This document shows, one piece after another, positions 1 to 8,536 of a stretch of DNA of 64,000 bases. The translations under genes and the position numbers were made by a program. Below the pieces are notes generated by a model. That model was not told the DNA's origin, made no database searches, and worked only from the letters and a program-made list of their open reading frames with translations. The stretch is from Liquorilactobacillus capillatus DSM 19910 (GTDB taxonomy: Bacteria > Bacillota > Bacilli > Lactobacillales > Lactobacillaceae): NCBI RefSeq assembly GCF_001434915.1, contig NZ_AZEF01000041.1, positions 1 to 64,000 on the forward strand, read 5' to 3'. Each line of letters opens with the position of its first letter. The stretch's first letter is position 1.

Positions 1-54
1 AAAGTAATTAGAACTTTTATAAGTGGATTCACCAACAACAGTTGACGAAGAGCC

Positions 55-106
55 ATTATAAATAGGGCAGCAAAAATCACAAGATTTTTGCTGCCCTATT
101 TATAAT
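55..106. terminator. Long hairpin, probable terminator of the DUF2922 transcript
   Basis: A near-perfect 24-bp inverted repeat around AATAGGGCAGCAAAAATC with a 4-base loop lies just downstream of the minus-strand DUF pair. The tract after the stem is A/T-rich but not a clean T run. It may work in both directions and would also end any gene entering from the left of the window. Confidence 0.7.
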
Positions 107-138
107 AAAGTAGATATTTAAAAAACAGTAAATTTAGT

Positions 139-363
139 TTACGCAGTTATGATCGGTGTTTCTTGTTTATCAACATATTGTGCAGAGAGAGGGCGATCAT
201 AAAGTTTTTCACCCTTTTTATCAATAAAAATCCCTAACTCCGTGATATCTTGCATAGCTTTCAGGACCGTTTCTTTGTCAAGGCTGTTATTGATATAGTT
301 TAAGCGTAAATGATGCTTGATTTGGCCAGTCTGACCAGCAAATACTAAGTCTAGTTGTTTCAT
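139..363 (-). CDS. DUF2922 family small protein
   Basis: This 74-residue protein has the length and pattern of the DUF2922 family of small Firmicute proteins, including an N-terminal LDLVF strand and a conserved LRLNY segment. No function is known for the family. It has no signal peptide, membrane segment or cysteine. The start is an ATG preceded by AAGGAGG at good spacing. It lies 25 bases downstream of a DUF1659-like gene on the same strand, and the two families commonly occur as a pair, so they are probably co-transcribed and end at the hairpin at 55-106. The family call is from memory of the pattern. Confidence 0.7.
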   Translation of the reverse strand: MKQLDLVFAGQTGQIKHHLRLNYINNSLDKETVLKAMQDITELGIFIDKKGEKLYDRPLSAQYVDKQETPIITA

Positions 364-388
364 AGTGAAACCTCCTTAATGGTTGAAG

Positions 389-589
389 TTAGACACTAAC
401 GTCATCAATGGTCGTAAGTTTAAGTTCATCCGTTGAGGTTCCAGTTAAGAGAGCTAATACTTTACCGAATTCAACGATTTCTTGATCTGTCACAGCTGCT
501 TTAATATTGTTAAAACTGCGTTTACGTTTATCACCATCGGTTGAAGTTGATACAGTACTTAAGTTAGTTTTGATCCATGTTTTACTCAT
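389..589 (-). CDS. DUF1659-like small protein
   Basis: A 66-residue soluble protein with the layout of DUF1659 proteins: a short polar N-terminus, a central block resembling FNNIKAAVTDQEIVEFGKVL, and a C-terminal beta-rich tail. No catalytic motif is visible and no function is established. The ATG follows GAAAGGAG with a 6-base spacer. It is the upstream member of a two-gene unit with the DUF2922 protein. The family assignment is weaker than for its partner and rests partly on the pairing. Confidence 0.6.
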   Translation of the reverse strand: MSKTWIKTNLSTVSTSTDGDKRKRSFNNIKAAVTDQEIVEFGKVLALLTGTSTDELKLTTIDDVSV

Positions 590-687
590 CAGAATGCTCC
601 TTTCAACTTGACTAGTTATTTGTAAGTATCGCGATAGCTTACATATCTAATAACGGTAGTTGGAACAAAAGTGTTAATTGAAAGTAG

Positions 688-1449
688 CTATTTAATATAC
701 AGATTGCGAAATTGTGAAATGTAGCTGCTGGGTAGTTGCAGACCTTTTTCTAAGTAAGTGTCAAATGATCCATAACGTTGCTTGATTAAAGTAAAGGCAT
801 GAGCGAGATACGCTGCTTTAACATTAAGAGAGATATCTAAAGCTGTGAGTTTTTCAGGTGGTAATTTTTGTTGGAAACGTGCAAGAATTTGTGCATTTTC
901 TTTTTTGCGAGCTTGGTTTGTCAGAAGGTAGTCTTCAAAAATATCAGCATCGGAGGCACCAGCTATTTTTAAAAGTAAGGCGGCAGCAAAACCCGTACGG
1001 TCTTTGCCTGCGAAGCAGTGGAAGACGATTGGATCAGTATTGTTGAGGATCTCAACCAAAAACTGATGATATCCTTTTTGTGATGCGGGACTAAGGACAA
1101 GCTCTGAGTAAACAGAAAGCATATGCTCTTCGATATTGGTGGCGATAACCATATTTTTTAGACTAGGATTCGCCTTGCGTGGTGATGATAATAGATTAAT
1201 GTTCTCGTATAAGATTTTATCTATACTAGTGTCTGGTCGGCTATTAATTTCTTCTGGGCGACGAAAATCATATATTTTCTTCAAGTGAAGTGTATCGTTG
1301 AGAAAAGTAATATTTTGCGGCTTTAAGTTATAAAGCTCACCACTACGGAAAAAAATGCCACTTTTTAGATGACCATCAGCTGTTTGATAACCACCAATGT
1401 CTCTGAAATTAGTAATATCGGTTTGAATGATTCCTTGTTCTGATACCAT
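688..1449 (-). CDS. Tyrosine-protein phosphatase (Y_phosphatase3 type)
   Basis: A 253-residue cytoplasmic phosphatase of the family that includes Listeria LipA. The P-loop HCFAGKDRTG carries the CX5R signature (Cys145 nucleophile, Arg151), and the N-terminal NFRDIGGY motif is typical. Expected activity is dephosphorylation of phosphotyrosine and possibly phosphoinositides. The open frame begins at a TTG nine bases upstream, but GGAG sits directly against that TTG and nine bases before the ATG at 1449, so I take the ATG. The gene is transcribed away from the TetR gene at 1668, with about 220 bases between them. Substrate cannot be inferred. Confidence 0.88.
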   Translation of the reverse strand: MVSEQGIIQTDITNFRDIGGYQTADGHLKSGIFFRSGELYNLKPQNITFLNDTLHLKKIYDFRRPEEINSRPDTSIDKILYENINLLSSPRKANPSLKNMVIATNIEEHMLSVYSELVLSPASQKGYHQFLVEILNNTDPIVFHCFAGKDRTGFAAALLLKIAGASDADIFEDYLLTNQARKKENAQILARFQQKLPPEKLTALDISLNVKAAYLAHAFTLIKQRYGSFDTYLEKGLQLPSSYISQFRNLYIK

Positions 1450-1667
1450 GTAAGCCAACTCCTATCGTGAGTATTTTATTTGGTAATTAAATTTGGTTTC
1501 AGAAGAAATTATACAGCATAGGAAGATCGTTTTCTAAAAGATTTTTTATAAATAGTACTAATAAGTTTAAAAGAAAAAAGTATCTATTTTTAAAGCTACT
1601 AAAATATGTAAAATATGGTATTCTTTGAAAGGGGTACGTAGTATATACGCTTAAAAAGGGGGATAAA

Positions 1668-2228
1668 ATGAGAGTTGATGACGAAATATACTTAACTATC
1701 CTTTACTTATTAGAAGAAAAGGGTCCCATGTTTACAACAGCAGAATTAGCCGTAAAATTAAAAATAAGCAAAAGAACACTTTATAAGATGTTCGCTAGCA
1801 AAGAAATGATTATTGAAAAAGTGATTGATTATATCTTTAAGGATCTTTATTTTGATTCGCAGCAACTAATAGGAAAAACGTATTTTCATTCGGGAGAATT
1901 ATTACAGAAATATCTAGGGGATTTTACTGGGGTGCTGCAGGTTGAAAAGGTGACTAAACATGCAAGGGTTTTAGAAAAAAGGTATCCCCAGCAGTGGATA
2001 AAACTGAATGCATATCTTAATGAGTTAGGGAAGAGATTATATGATCTCTTCATCATCGATCCCCATGTGCGCATTTTAACTACAGCAGAAAAGGAAGTTC
2101 TATTGGTAATGATTCAGCAAACGACACGAAAGTTTCTCCAAGATAATTATCTTGCGACCAAGGGGCTTAACTTTAAAGAGGCAATTAAAGTGTTATATAA
2201 AATGATTTTAACAGGAATAGCGTGTTAG
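1668..2228 (+). CDS. TetR/AcrR family transcriptional regulator
   Basis: A 186-residue regulator with an N-terminal helix-turn-helix (about residues 20-45, with TAELAVKLKISKRTLYKMF) followed by an all-helical ligand-binding region too divergent to assign. The ATG follows a strong AAGGGGG. It is divergent from the phosphatase gene and lies upstream of tpx, with no operator recognised in either gap. TetR proteins usually repress a neighbouring gene, so the phosphatase is a possible target, but nothing in the sequence proves it. The DNA-binding domain is clear and the ligand is unknown. Confidence 0.85.
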   Translation: MRVDDEIYLTILYLLEEKGPMFTTAELAVKLKISKRTLYKMFASKEMIIEKVIDYIFKDLYFDSQQLIGKTYFHSGELLQKYLGDFTGVLQVEKVTKHARVLEKRYPQQWIKLNAYLNELGKRLYDLFIIDPHVRILTTAEKEVLLVMIQQTTRKFLQDNYLATKGLNFKEAIKVLYKMILTGIAC

Positions 2229-2363
2229 AAGCTTAGCGGCTTAACTATAAAGTCAAATATTAAGTAGTTAAACAAAGCAAATTTTTTTATTTTCAGATTT
2301 GTTTATAGTACAATTCAACTGCTCATAGTACTTGAAAATTAGATATTGAGAGGAATGGTAGAG

Positions 2364-2861
2364 TTGGAAATTGCATTTCATGGTGAGGCTGGTCAAACGA
2401 ATGGGACACCTTTCAAATTAGGTGAGGTGTTTCCTCATAGCACGCTGAAGAATGCGGCAAACGAGAGTATAGATATTACAGCCGCACAGGGAAAATTTAG
2501 TTTAATCAGTGTTGTTCCAGATATTAATACACGTGTTTGTAGCCTATCGACTAAAAGGTTTAATCAAGAGGTCGATAAGTTTACTAATATTAATTTTTAT
2601 ACGGTCTCAACTAATACGGTTGCTGAACAACAGCAATGGTGTGCAGCTGAAGGTGTAACTAAAATGGTTTTACTTTCTGACGCTACGGGACAGTTGGGGA
2701 AAGAATTAGGAATATATATTGCTGCAAATAAAATAGATGCACGCAGTATCTGGATCTTGGATGAAGCAGGTACGATCGTTTACCGTGAATTAATAGTAGA
2801 ACAAACGAACGAGCCTGATTATCAGAGTGCGTTAGCCTTTTTGCGCGAGCACGCAGAATAG
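2364..2861 (+). CDS. tpx: Thiol peroxidase, atypical 2-Cys peroxiredoxin
   Basis: Tpx reduces hydrogen and organic peroxides in the cytoplasm with thioredoxin as donor. The peroxidatic motif PDINTRVCSLSTKRFN gives Cys59, and the resolving cysteine is Cys93 in QQWCAAEG, the spacing of atypical 2-Cys Tpx. I choose the TTG at 2364: AGAGGA lies nine bases upstream and the product is 165 residues, the usual family length. The ATG at 2355 abuts the ribosome site and would add three residues. It is a single-gene unit followed by a strong hairpin terminator. Confidence 0.93.
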   Translation: MEIAFHGEAGQTNGTPFKLGEVFPHSTLKNAANESIDITAAQGKFSLISVVPDINTRVCSLSTKRFNQEVDKFTNINFYTVSTNTVAEQQQWCAAEGVTKMVLLSDATGQLGKELGIYIAANKIDARSIWILDEAGTIVYRELIVEQTNEPDYQSALAFLREHAE

Positions 2862-2933
2862 CGCGAAAGTAGGGGTCCACCTAAAAGAATCAGCCGGGGA
2901 CTTCTGACCGTTAGAATACATCCATTTGGAAAT

Positions 2934-2982
2934 AAATAGGGGACTAAGTCGAAAAATAAATTTCGATTTAGTCCCCTATTTT
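2934..2982. terminator. Bidirectional terminator between tpx and the CDF gene
   Basis: An inverted repeat with arms AAATAGGGGACTAA and its complement, a short A/T-rich loop, and T-rich flanks on both strands, placed between two convergent genes. Confidence 0.85.
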
Positions 2983-3030
2983 AAGTTGAGCTAAAAGAGG
3001 TCAGCTATTATTTAGAATTTGAGAAAAAAC

Positions 3031-3933
3031 CTAATTATTTTGAAAATTTTCTTTTTCTATTAAAAGTTTAGTGTTGCGGCCACGGTTGCATTCGGCCTGA
3101 ATGGTAACGTGCGCCACGCCATATTTTTTTTGAAGGATATTTTCAATTTTCAAGTAGACACATTCGGTTTGACTTAAGGGAAGATCGGCCATATTAACGT
3201 GGACAGATAAGACTAGTTCGTGTTCGTCGATCAGCCAGGCATGGAGATGATGGACACCCATTATTTCAGGAATGGTTAATAAATCTTTTTGAATATCTTC
3301 AAAATTCAATTGTGGAGATTCTTCCATTAAAATACTAAAAGTTTGACGAATAATCGGCCAGGCTTCATAAATAATATAAAGTGAAACTAATAAGGTCATC
3401 AGAGGGTCTATCCAGTATACTTTGAAAATAGTAATTAGGATAGCACTAATAATAACACCGATTGAAGCGAGTGCATCACCTAACAAGTGCAGGTAAGCTG
3501 CTTTGATATTTAAGTTATGTTTAGAATCCTTATTCAGTAGAATCGTTGCAGCTAAGTTAGCTACCAAACTGATGACTGCGACAATAAACATTAGCTTGCC
3601 ATGAATGGTCGCTGGCTGCATAAAGCGTTTGAAGACCTCAGTTAGTAGGAAAAGGGAAATAAAAACTAATAAGAGTGAATTTAAAAGAGCCGCGAGAATT
3701 TCAGCACGCCGAAAACCATATGTATTTTTGACAGTTGGAGCTCGTCTACTAATACGATTAGCAGCATAACTTAAGATAAGTGAAAAGGCATCACCAAAAT
3801 TATGGAAGGCATCTGATATTAGTGAAAGGCTTCCTGATAAGAGACCACCTATCAATTCAAATAAAGTAATAATGAGATTGAGTAAAGTGACTAATAAGAA
3901 ACGGCTGCCTGTTTGTAACTTGTGTTCTTCCAT
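3031..3933 (-). CDS. Cation diffusion facilitator, zinc-type metal exporter
   Basis: A 300-residue CDF antiporter of the CzcD/ZitB type that exports Zn2+ (possibly also Co2+ or Cd2+) in exchange for protons. Six hydrophobic segments occupy residues 12-210. The metal-site signatures are present: HNFGD (His44, Asp48) in TM2 and HLLGD (His149, Asp153) in TM5. A cytoplasmic domain with conserved histidines (HHLHAW) follows. The ATG is preceded by GGGGG. A SmtB/CzrA-like palindrome sits 32 bases upstream of the start and suggests zinc-responsive derepression by an ArsR-family regulator encoded elsewhere. Confidence 0.92.
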   Translation of the reverse strand: MEEHKLQTGSRFLLVTLLNLIITLFELIGGLLSGSLSLISDAFHNFGDAFSLILSYAANRISRRAPTVKNTYGFRRAEILAALLNSLLLVFISLFLLTEVFKRFMQPATIHGKLMFIVAVISLVANLAATILLNKDSKHNLNIKAAYLHLLGDALASIGVIISAILITIFKVYWIDPLMTLLVSLYIIYEAWPIIRQTFSILMEESPQLNFEDIQKDLLTIPEIMGVHHLHAWLIDEHELVLSVHVNMADLPLSQTECVYLKIENILQKKYGVAHVTIQAECNRGRNTKLLIEKENFQNN

Positions 3934-3964
3934 AATAAAACCCCCTAATGTATGTAAATTTTAT

Positions 3965-3984
3965 ATATGAGCATATGTTCATAT
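3965..3984. promoter_or_regulatory. SmtB/CzrA-like metal-regulator operator
   Basis: The 20-base sequence ATATGAGCATATGTTCATAT is a near-perfect palindrome matching the ATATGAaca-type inverted repeat bound by ArsR/SmtB zinc sensors. It lies in the promoter region of the CDF exporter. The link is inference from the pattern and the gene it precedes; no ArsR-family gene is in the window. Confidence 0.55.
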
Positions 3985-4119
3985 CACAATTAAAATGTAG
4001 CATTAAAATTAAAAAAAAGCAATAGATGACAATTAGTTGTTAACTAACTGGCGAAATAATACTAGTTATAAGAGAGGACTATCAAAAACTCGTTAATTAT
4101 AGTTCGGACTAAGCACTGA

Positions 4120-4148
4120 TTGACAAGGTGTAGGGAGCGGCTTACCAT
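4120..4148 (+). promoter_or_regulatory. Promoter of the mmuPM leader
   Basis: TTGACA, a 17-base spacer and TACCAT give a good sigma-70-type promoter. Initiation near 4155 would create a leader of about 155 bases containing the terminator at 4238-4277. The stretch 3985-4119 holds no gene I can support. Confidence 0.6.
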
Positions 4149-4237
4149 AAAGGATATGCTAAGTTAGTGATCATTGAAGGACAAAAAACCAACGGAAGAA
4201 GATATATTTTTAAAAGATTAGCGGCATTATAATGAAG

Positions 4238-4277
4238 ACTCATCCCTATACTTAATCTATAGGGATAAGTTTTTTTA
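4238..4277 (+). terminator. Intrinsic terminator in the mmuP leader
   Basis: A stem of ATCCCTATA with its complement, 7-base loop, three further pairs outside, then seven T residues. It ends 33 bases before the mmuP start and the gene to the left is divergent, so it must act on a leader RNA or end a small RNA. No T-box or SAM-I consensus is visible. Confidence 0.8.
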
Positions 4278-4309
4278 TAAGTGAGTCGTGGTGTTTATGG
4301 AGGTTAAAA

Positions 4310-5698
4310 ATGGAAAATGAGTCTAACAAAGACGGGCAGAACTTAAAAAGAGGGATGGAAGCAAGACACTTGCTGATGATCTCGTTAGGTGGTGTAATTG
4401 GGACCGGCTTATTTTTAAGTTCAGGGTACACGATTCATGAGGCTGGACCTGTGGGAGCGATATTGGCTTATGCTATTGGAGCAGTTGTAGTCTATTTGGT
4501 AATGTTGTGTTTGGGAGAACTAGCTGTTGCGATGCCACAAACTGGTTCTTTTCACGTATATGCTGACAAATTTATTGGGCCAGGAACCGGTTTTACAGTG
4601 GCTATTTTGTACTGGTTAACTTGGACTGTTGCGTTGGGGTCTGAATTTACAGCTGCTGGGTTGATAATGCAAACGTGGTTCCCTGGTTCTCCTACATGGC
4701 TCTGGAGTTTATTATTTATGCTAGTTATTTTTATTTCTAATGCATTATCTGTTCGTTTTTTTGCAGAAACAGAGTTTTGGTTCTCAAGTATTAAGGTCGT
4801 TGCCATTATTATGTTTATCATTATCGGCATATTAGCTCTCACGGGCTTGCTTCCAATAAGAGGTTATACGCATGCTCCCTTTTTTAGTAATCTATATGCA
4901 GAAGGTTTATTTCCTAATGGATTCAAAGGTGTTTTTACAACCATGCTGACAGTTAATTTTGCCTTTTCAGGGACAGAGTTGATAGGTGTAACTGCTGGTG
5001 AAACAAAGGATCCAGAAAAAAATATTCCTAAGGCGATTAAAACGACCTTATTGCGCCTCGTTATTTTTTTCATCGGTAGTATTATCGTTATGGCAGCTTT
5101 AATTCCATGGCAAAAAGCAGGTGTTGATCAAAGTCCGTTTGTATTAGTTTTTAAGAGTATTGGTTTACCATTTGCGGGTGACGTAATGAACTTTGTTGTC
5201 CTAACCGCTATTTTATCGGCAGCTAATTCAGGATTATACGCTTCGACTAGAATGTTATGGTCACTTGCACATGAGAAAATGATAGCACCTTGTTATGCTA
5301 AAACGAATAGACATGGGGTACCGCTAATAGCATTGGTGGTTAGTATGCTAGGAGGTGTGTTGGCATTGGTCTCTAGTGTTGTAGCTGCCTCGACGGTTTA
5401 CCTAGTACTTGTTTCGATCTCTGGCTTAGCCGTTGTTATCGTGTGGATGGTAATTGCTCTTTCAGAAATTAATTTTAGAAAGCAATGGCTTCAGCAGGGA
5501 CATACAGCCGCAGAACTAAAATTCAAAACGCCATGGTATCCTATTGTGCCTTGGTTAGCATTTATATTAAGTTTTCTTTCATGTATATTGATCATATTTG
5601 ACCCAACTCAGCGCTCAGCCCTGTTTTATATGTTGCCCTTCATTATCGGGTGTTACTTGGTTTATTATGGTAAGAAAAAATGGCCCCGAAATAATTAA
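4310..5698 (+). CDS. mmuP: S-methylmethionine permease (APC superfamily)
   Basis: A 462-residue amino acid permease with about 12 hydrophobic segments. The N-terminus ([20 protein letters not shown]) follows the MmuP/YkfD pattern closely, and the segment around [21 protein letters not shown] is near-identical in pattern to E. coli MmuP as I remember it. It would import S-methylmethionine by proton symport. The downstream gene, 47 bases away, is homocysteine S-methyltransferase, which uses that substrate, so the assignment is well supported by context. The ATG follows GGAGG. Expression is likely controlled by the upstream leader terminator. Confidence 0.88.
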   Translation: MENESNKDGQNLKRGMEARHLLMISLGGVIGTGLFLSSGYTIHEAGPVGAILAYAIGAVVVYLVMLCLGELAVAMPQTGSFHVYADKFIGPGTGFTVAILYWLTWTVALGSEFTAAGLIMQTWFPGSPTWLWSLLFMLVIFISNALSVRFFAETEFWFSSIKVVAIIMFIIIGILALTGLLPIRGYTHAPFFSNLYAEGLFPNGFKGVFTTMLTVNFAFSGTELIGVTAGETKDPEKNIPKAIKTTLLRLVIFFIGSIIVMAALIPWQKAGVDQSPFVLVFKSIGLPFAGDVMNFVVLTAILSAANSGLYASTRMLWSLAHEKMIAPCYAKTNRHGVPLIALVVSMLGGVLALVSSVVAASTVYLVLVSISGLAVVIVWMVIALSEINFRKQWLQQGHTAAELKFKTPWYPIVPWLAFILSFLSCILIIFDPTQRSALFYMLPFIIGCYLVYYGKKKWPRNN

Positions 5699-5745
5699 AT
5701 TAAATAGATTATTAAGTTTGATAAGCTAAAAGGAGTATATAAAGT

Positions 5746-6699
5746 ATGCCAGATTTGATTGCAGAAAATTTAAAGAAGATGGACGCGATAGTTATCGATG
5801 GCGCAATGGCTACAGAATTAGAGAAAAGGGGCGTTGATACTAATAGTTCCTTATGGTCAGCCGCAGCTTTGTTAAAAGAGCCGGAGAAAGTAACAGCAGT
5901 TCATCAAAGCTTTTTTGAAGCAGGAGCTGATGTTGTGATTACTGATACTTATCAAGCAAATATCGCAGCCTTTGAAAAAATGGGTTTAACTCGTAGCCAA
6001 AGCGAGAAATTAATCGTCCAAGCTGTCCGTTGTGCCCAAACAGCCCGAACAGCTTTTTACTCATCGTTAACACCTGAAGAACGTGCTAAACGAGCAACCT
6101 ATCCTTTAGTTGCAGGAAGTGTTGGACCTTATGGGGCCTATCTAGCGGATGGGAGTGAATACACAGGCAGTTATTTATTAACGGAAGAGGAATATTATAC
6201 GTTTCATTATTCACGGTTAAAGTTACTAGCGCAAGCTGGGGTTGATTTATTTGCATTTGAAACACAACCTAACTTTAATGAGGTTAAAGCGTTAGTGCAT
6301 CTTTTGGTTGATCGGTTTCCTAAAAATACAGCTTGGGTCTCGTTTAGTGTAAAGGATAGTACGCATTTATGTGATGGAACGCCGTTAGTTCAGGCGGTAA
6401 AATATCTTGAAAGTTATCAGCAGGTAACGGCTATCGGTGTTAATTGCCTAGCGTTAGAGAAAGTTGCAGCAGTGGTTGAAACGATCAAGCAGGTAACGGC
6501 TAAACCACTCATCGTTTATCCTAATAACGGTGATCGATATAATCCACAAACAAAAACATGGCAGACTAACGTGCAAACTGTGACTTTTAACCAGATAGTG
6601 CCTAAGTTGCAGCAGGCAGGTGTGAGACTAATTGGGGGATGCTGCCGGACGACTCCAGCAGATATTAGTGAGATTGCTAAAACACTTAAACAGCGGTAA
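5746..6699 (+). CDS. mmuM: Homocysteine S-methyltransferase
   Basis: A 317-residue zinc-dependent enzyme that transfers a methyl group from S-methylmethionine to homocysteine, giving methionine. The metal ligands are visible as the cysteine in GVNCLA and the cysteine pair in GGCCRT, and the N-terminal DGAMATELEKRG motif is typical. The ATG follows AAAGGAG. It is co-directional with mmuP and ends before the terminator at 6816-6857. Together they form a two-gene methionine salvage unit. Confidence 0.93.
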   Translation: MPDLIAENLKKMDAIVIDGAMATELEKRGVDTNSSLWSAAALLKEPEKVTAVHQSFFEAGADVVITDTYQANIAAFEKMGLTRSQSEKLIVQAVRCAQTARTAFYSSLTPEERAKRATYPLVAGSVGPYGAYLADGSEYTGSYLLTEEEYYTFHYSRLKLLAQAGVDLFAFETQPNFNEVKALVHLLVDRFPKNTAWVSFSVKDSTHLCDGTPLVQAVKYLESYQQVTAIGVNCLALEKVAAVVETIKQVTAKPLIVYPNNGDRYNPQTKTWQTNVQTVTFNQIVPKLQQAGVRLIGGCCRTTPADISEIAKTLKQR

Positions 6700-6815
6700 A
6701 CAGACCAATAGTAATAGTCAATAATACTTGTGAATTCAGAATCATGCAAACTAATATTAATAGCTGCTTATTTTTTAGAAAAAGATAATATTATGGTCTT
6801 GCTTAAGGATTGTTA

Positions 6816-6857
6816 AAAAGCTTTATTATTCTTATTATTTGAATAATAAGGCTTTTT
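6816..6857 (+). terminator. Terminator of mmuPM
   Basis: Arms AAAAGC-TTATTATTC and GAATAATAAGGCTTTTT with a short A/T loop and a T run. The rest of 6700-7022 holds the fumC promoter and no gene. Confidence 0.85.
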
Positions 6858-6895
6858 GGCATAGATATTAAATAAATTAATATCCCCTGAGGCGT

Positions 6896-6925
6896 TTGAC
6901 TATAGAGGACTTGAACTACTATTAT
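6896..6925 (+). promoter_or_regulatory. Probable fumC promoter
   Basis: TTGACT, an 18-base spacer and TATTAT, leaving an untranslated leader of about 90 bases before fumC. Confidence 0.5.
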
Positions 6926-7022
6926 AAGATTGTTAATTAGGTAACAAAGTCTGCAATCTTTTATAAAGTACTTTATTTCGTTATTCCATGTTGTTTTTTT
7001 CACAATTAGAGGAGGAAGTAAG

Positions 7023-8405
7023 ATGTCAGAATACCGTGTAGAAGAAGATACGTTAGGTCCCGTAAAGATTCCCGCAAGTGCTCTTTGGGGACCACAAACA
7101 GAACGAAGTCGTAATAATTTCCCAACAGGACAGTTTATGCCGTTAGTAGTTATCCGCGCTTTGTTGCAGATAAAAAAAGCAGCAGCACAAGCAAATAAAG
7201 AGTTGGGACAATTGTCTTCAGAAAAAGCAGACTTGATTGCAGAAGCAATTGATGAACTACTAGCTTTGAATGATGATGACTTACGTAAAGACTTTCCTTT
7301 AAAAGTTTATCAAACAGGTTCCGGGACACAGACTAACATGAACACAAATGAAGTTATTGCGAATAAGGCTGCCGAATTAAATGCCAAAATCGAAATTCTA
7401 CCTAATGATGATGTTAATCACGGTCAAAGTTCAAATGATATTTTCCCAACAGCAATGAATATAACCGCTAGTGCAGCAATTGCCGATCTTGAAAAAGCAG
7501 CGCAACACCTGATTGAAGAGTTAAAAGTAAAACAGGCAAAATACTGGCAAACGGTTAAAATTGGACGGACACATCTCCAAGATGCGACGCCACTGACTTT
7601 TGGACAAGAAGTTAGTGGTTGGGTAAGTATGTTGGAACATGATCTTGCTTATTTGAAGAAATTAGATCAGACACTCCTTGAATTAGCAATGGGCGGGACC
7701 GCTGTAGGGACTGGGTTAAATGCGGCACCAGGCTTTGCAGAAGATATCGCAGGACGGGTCGGCAAGGTTTATGGACAGCAATTTACAGCTGATTGCAATA
7801 AATTTTACGGATTAGCGGCTCATTCTGGACTGAATGTTGTGCATGGGGCACTTAAGACAATGGCTAGTGACCTAATGAAGATTGCAAATGATATTCGCTT
7901 TTTAGCAAGCGGACCTCGTGCGGCTTATGATGAATTGAACATCCCTGCTAACGAACCTGGCTCATCTATCATGCCAGGCAAGGTCAACCCAACCCAAGCG
8001 GAAGCCATTACGATGGCAGCAGTACGTGTCATGGGGAATGATGTTGTGGTAACGATGGCATCTTCGCAGGGGAATTTTGAAATGAATGTTTACAAGCCTG
8101 TCTTAATAGATGCGTTCCTTGAATCGGCAGAATTATTACGCGGAACCATGCAAAGCTTTGCAGATAAACTAGTTCATGGATTAACGGTTAATGAGAAGAG
8201 AATGGAAGAATTAGTTGATAATTCATTGATGACCGTTACGGCACTCTCACCGCATATTGGGTATCACGATAGTGCTAAGATTGCGCAAGCAGCTGATGAA
8301 GCGGGCAGTACTTTACGTGAAGCAGCACTTAAATCGGGTAAGGTTACCGCAGAACAATTTGATGAATGGGTTGATCCTTTGAAAATGACGAATGTTGACC
8401 GGTAA
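7023..8405 (+). CDS. fumC: Class II fumarate hydratase
   Basis: A 460-residue iron-independent fumarase that interconverts malate and fumarate. The superfamily signature GSSIMPGKVNP is at residues 313-323, with TGSGTQTNMN near 98-107 and GRTHLQDATP at 181-190, all substrate-binding elements. The length is normal. The ATG follows GAGGAGG. It is followed by a terminator and then the fumarate reductase flavoprotein, so its probable role is to dehydrate malate to fumarate that is then used as an electron acceptor. Confidence 0.96.
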   Translation: MSEYRVEEDTLGPVKIPASALWGPQTERSRNNFPTGQFMPLVVIRALLQIKKAAAQANKELGQLSSEKADLIAEAIDELLALNDDDLRKDFPLKVYQTGSGTQTNMNTNEVIANKAAELNAKIEILPNDDVNHGQSSNDIFPTAMNITASAAIADLEKAAQHLIEELKVKQAKYWQTVKIGRTHLQDATPLTFGQEVSGWVSMLEHDLAYLKKLDQTLLELAMGGTAVGTGLNAAPGFAEDIAGRVGKVYGQQFTADCNKFYGLAAHSGLNVVHGALKTMASDLMKIANDIRFLASGPRAAYDELNIPANEPGSSIMPGKVNPTQAEAITMAAVRVMGNDVVVTMASSQGNFEMNVYKPVLIDAFLESAELLRGTMQSFADKLVHGLTVNEKRMEELVDNSLMTVTALSPHIGYHDSAKIAQAADEAGSTLREAALKSGKVTAEQFDEWVDPLKMTNVDR

Positions 8406-8445
8406 AAAAGAGCGCCAGTTAGGAAGAAGTAGTCTATGAATACAG

Positions 8446-8478
8446 ATGCAGCTAGCTAATAAGCAGCTGCATTTTTAT
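8446..8478 (+). terminator. Terminator after fumC
   Basis: A stem of ATGCAGCT with its complement and a T-rich tail. It separates fumC from the downstream flavoprotein, which suggests partial read-through or a second promoter. Confidence 0.75.
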
Positions 8479-8536
8479 AAAAAAGGTATATTGAGGAGTA
8501 ACTAAACTGTAGAAGGTCCACAAGGAGGAGTAGTAG

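Noticed and set aside
3985-4237. T-box or SAM-I riboswitch before mmuP
   Set aside because: The TGGNACCGCG signature and the SAM-I core are absent; only promoter and terminator can be supported.
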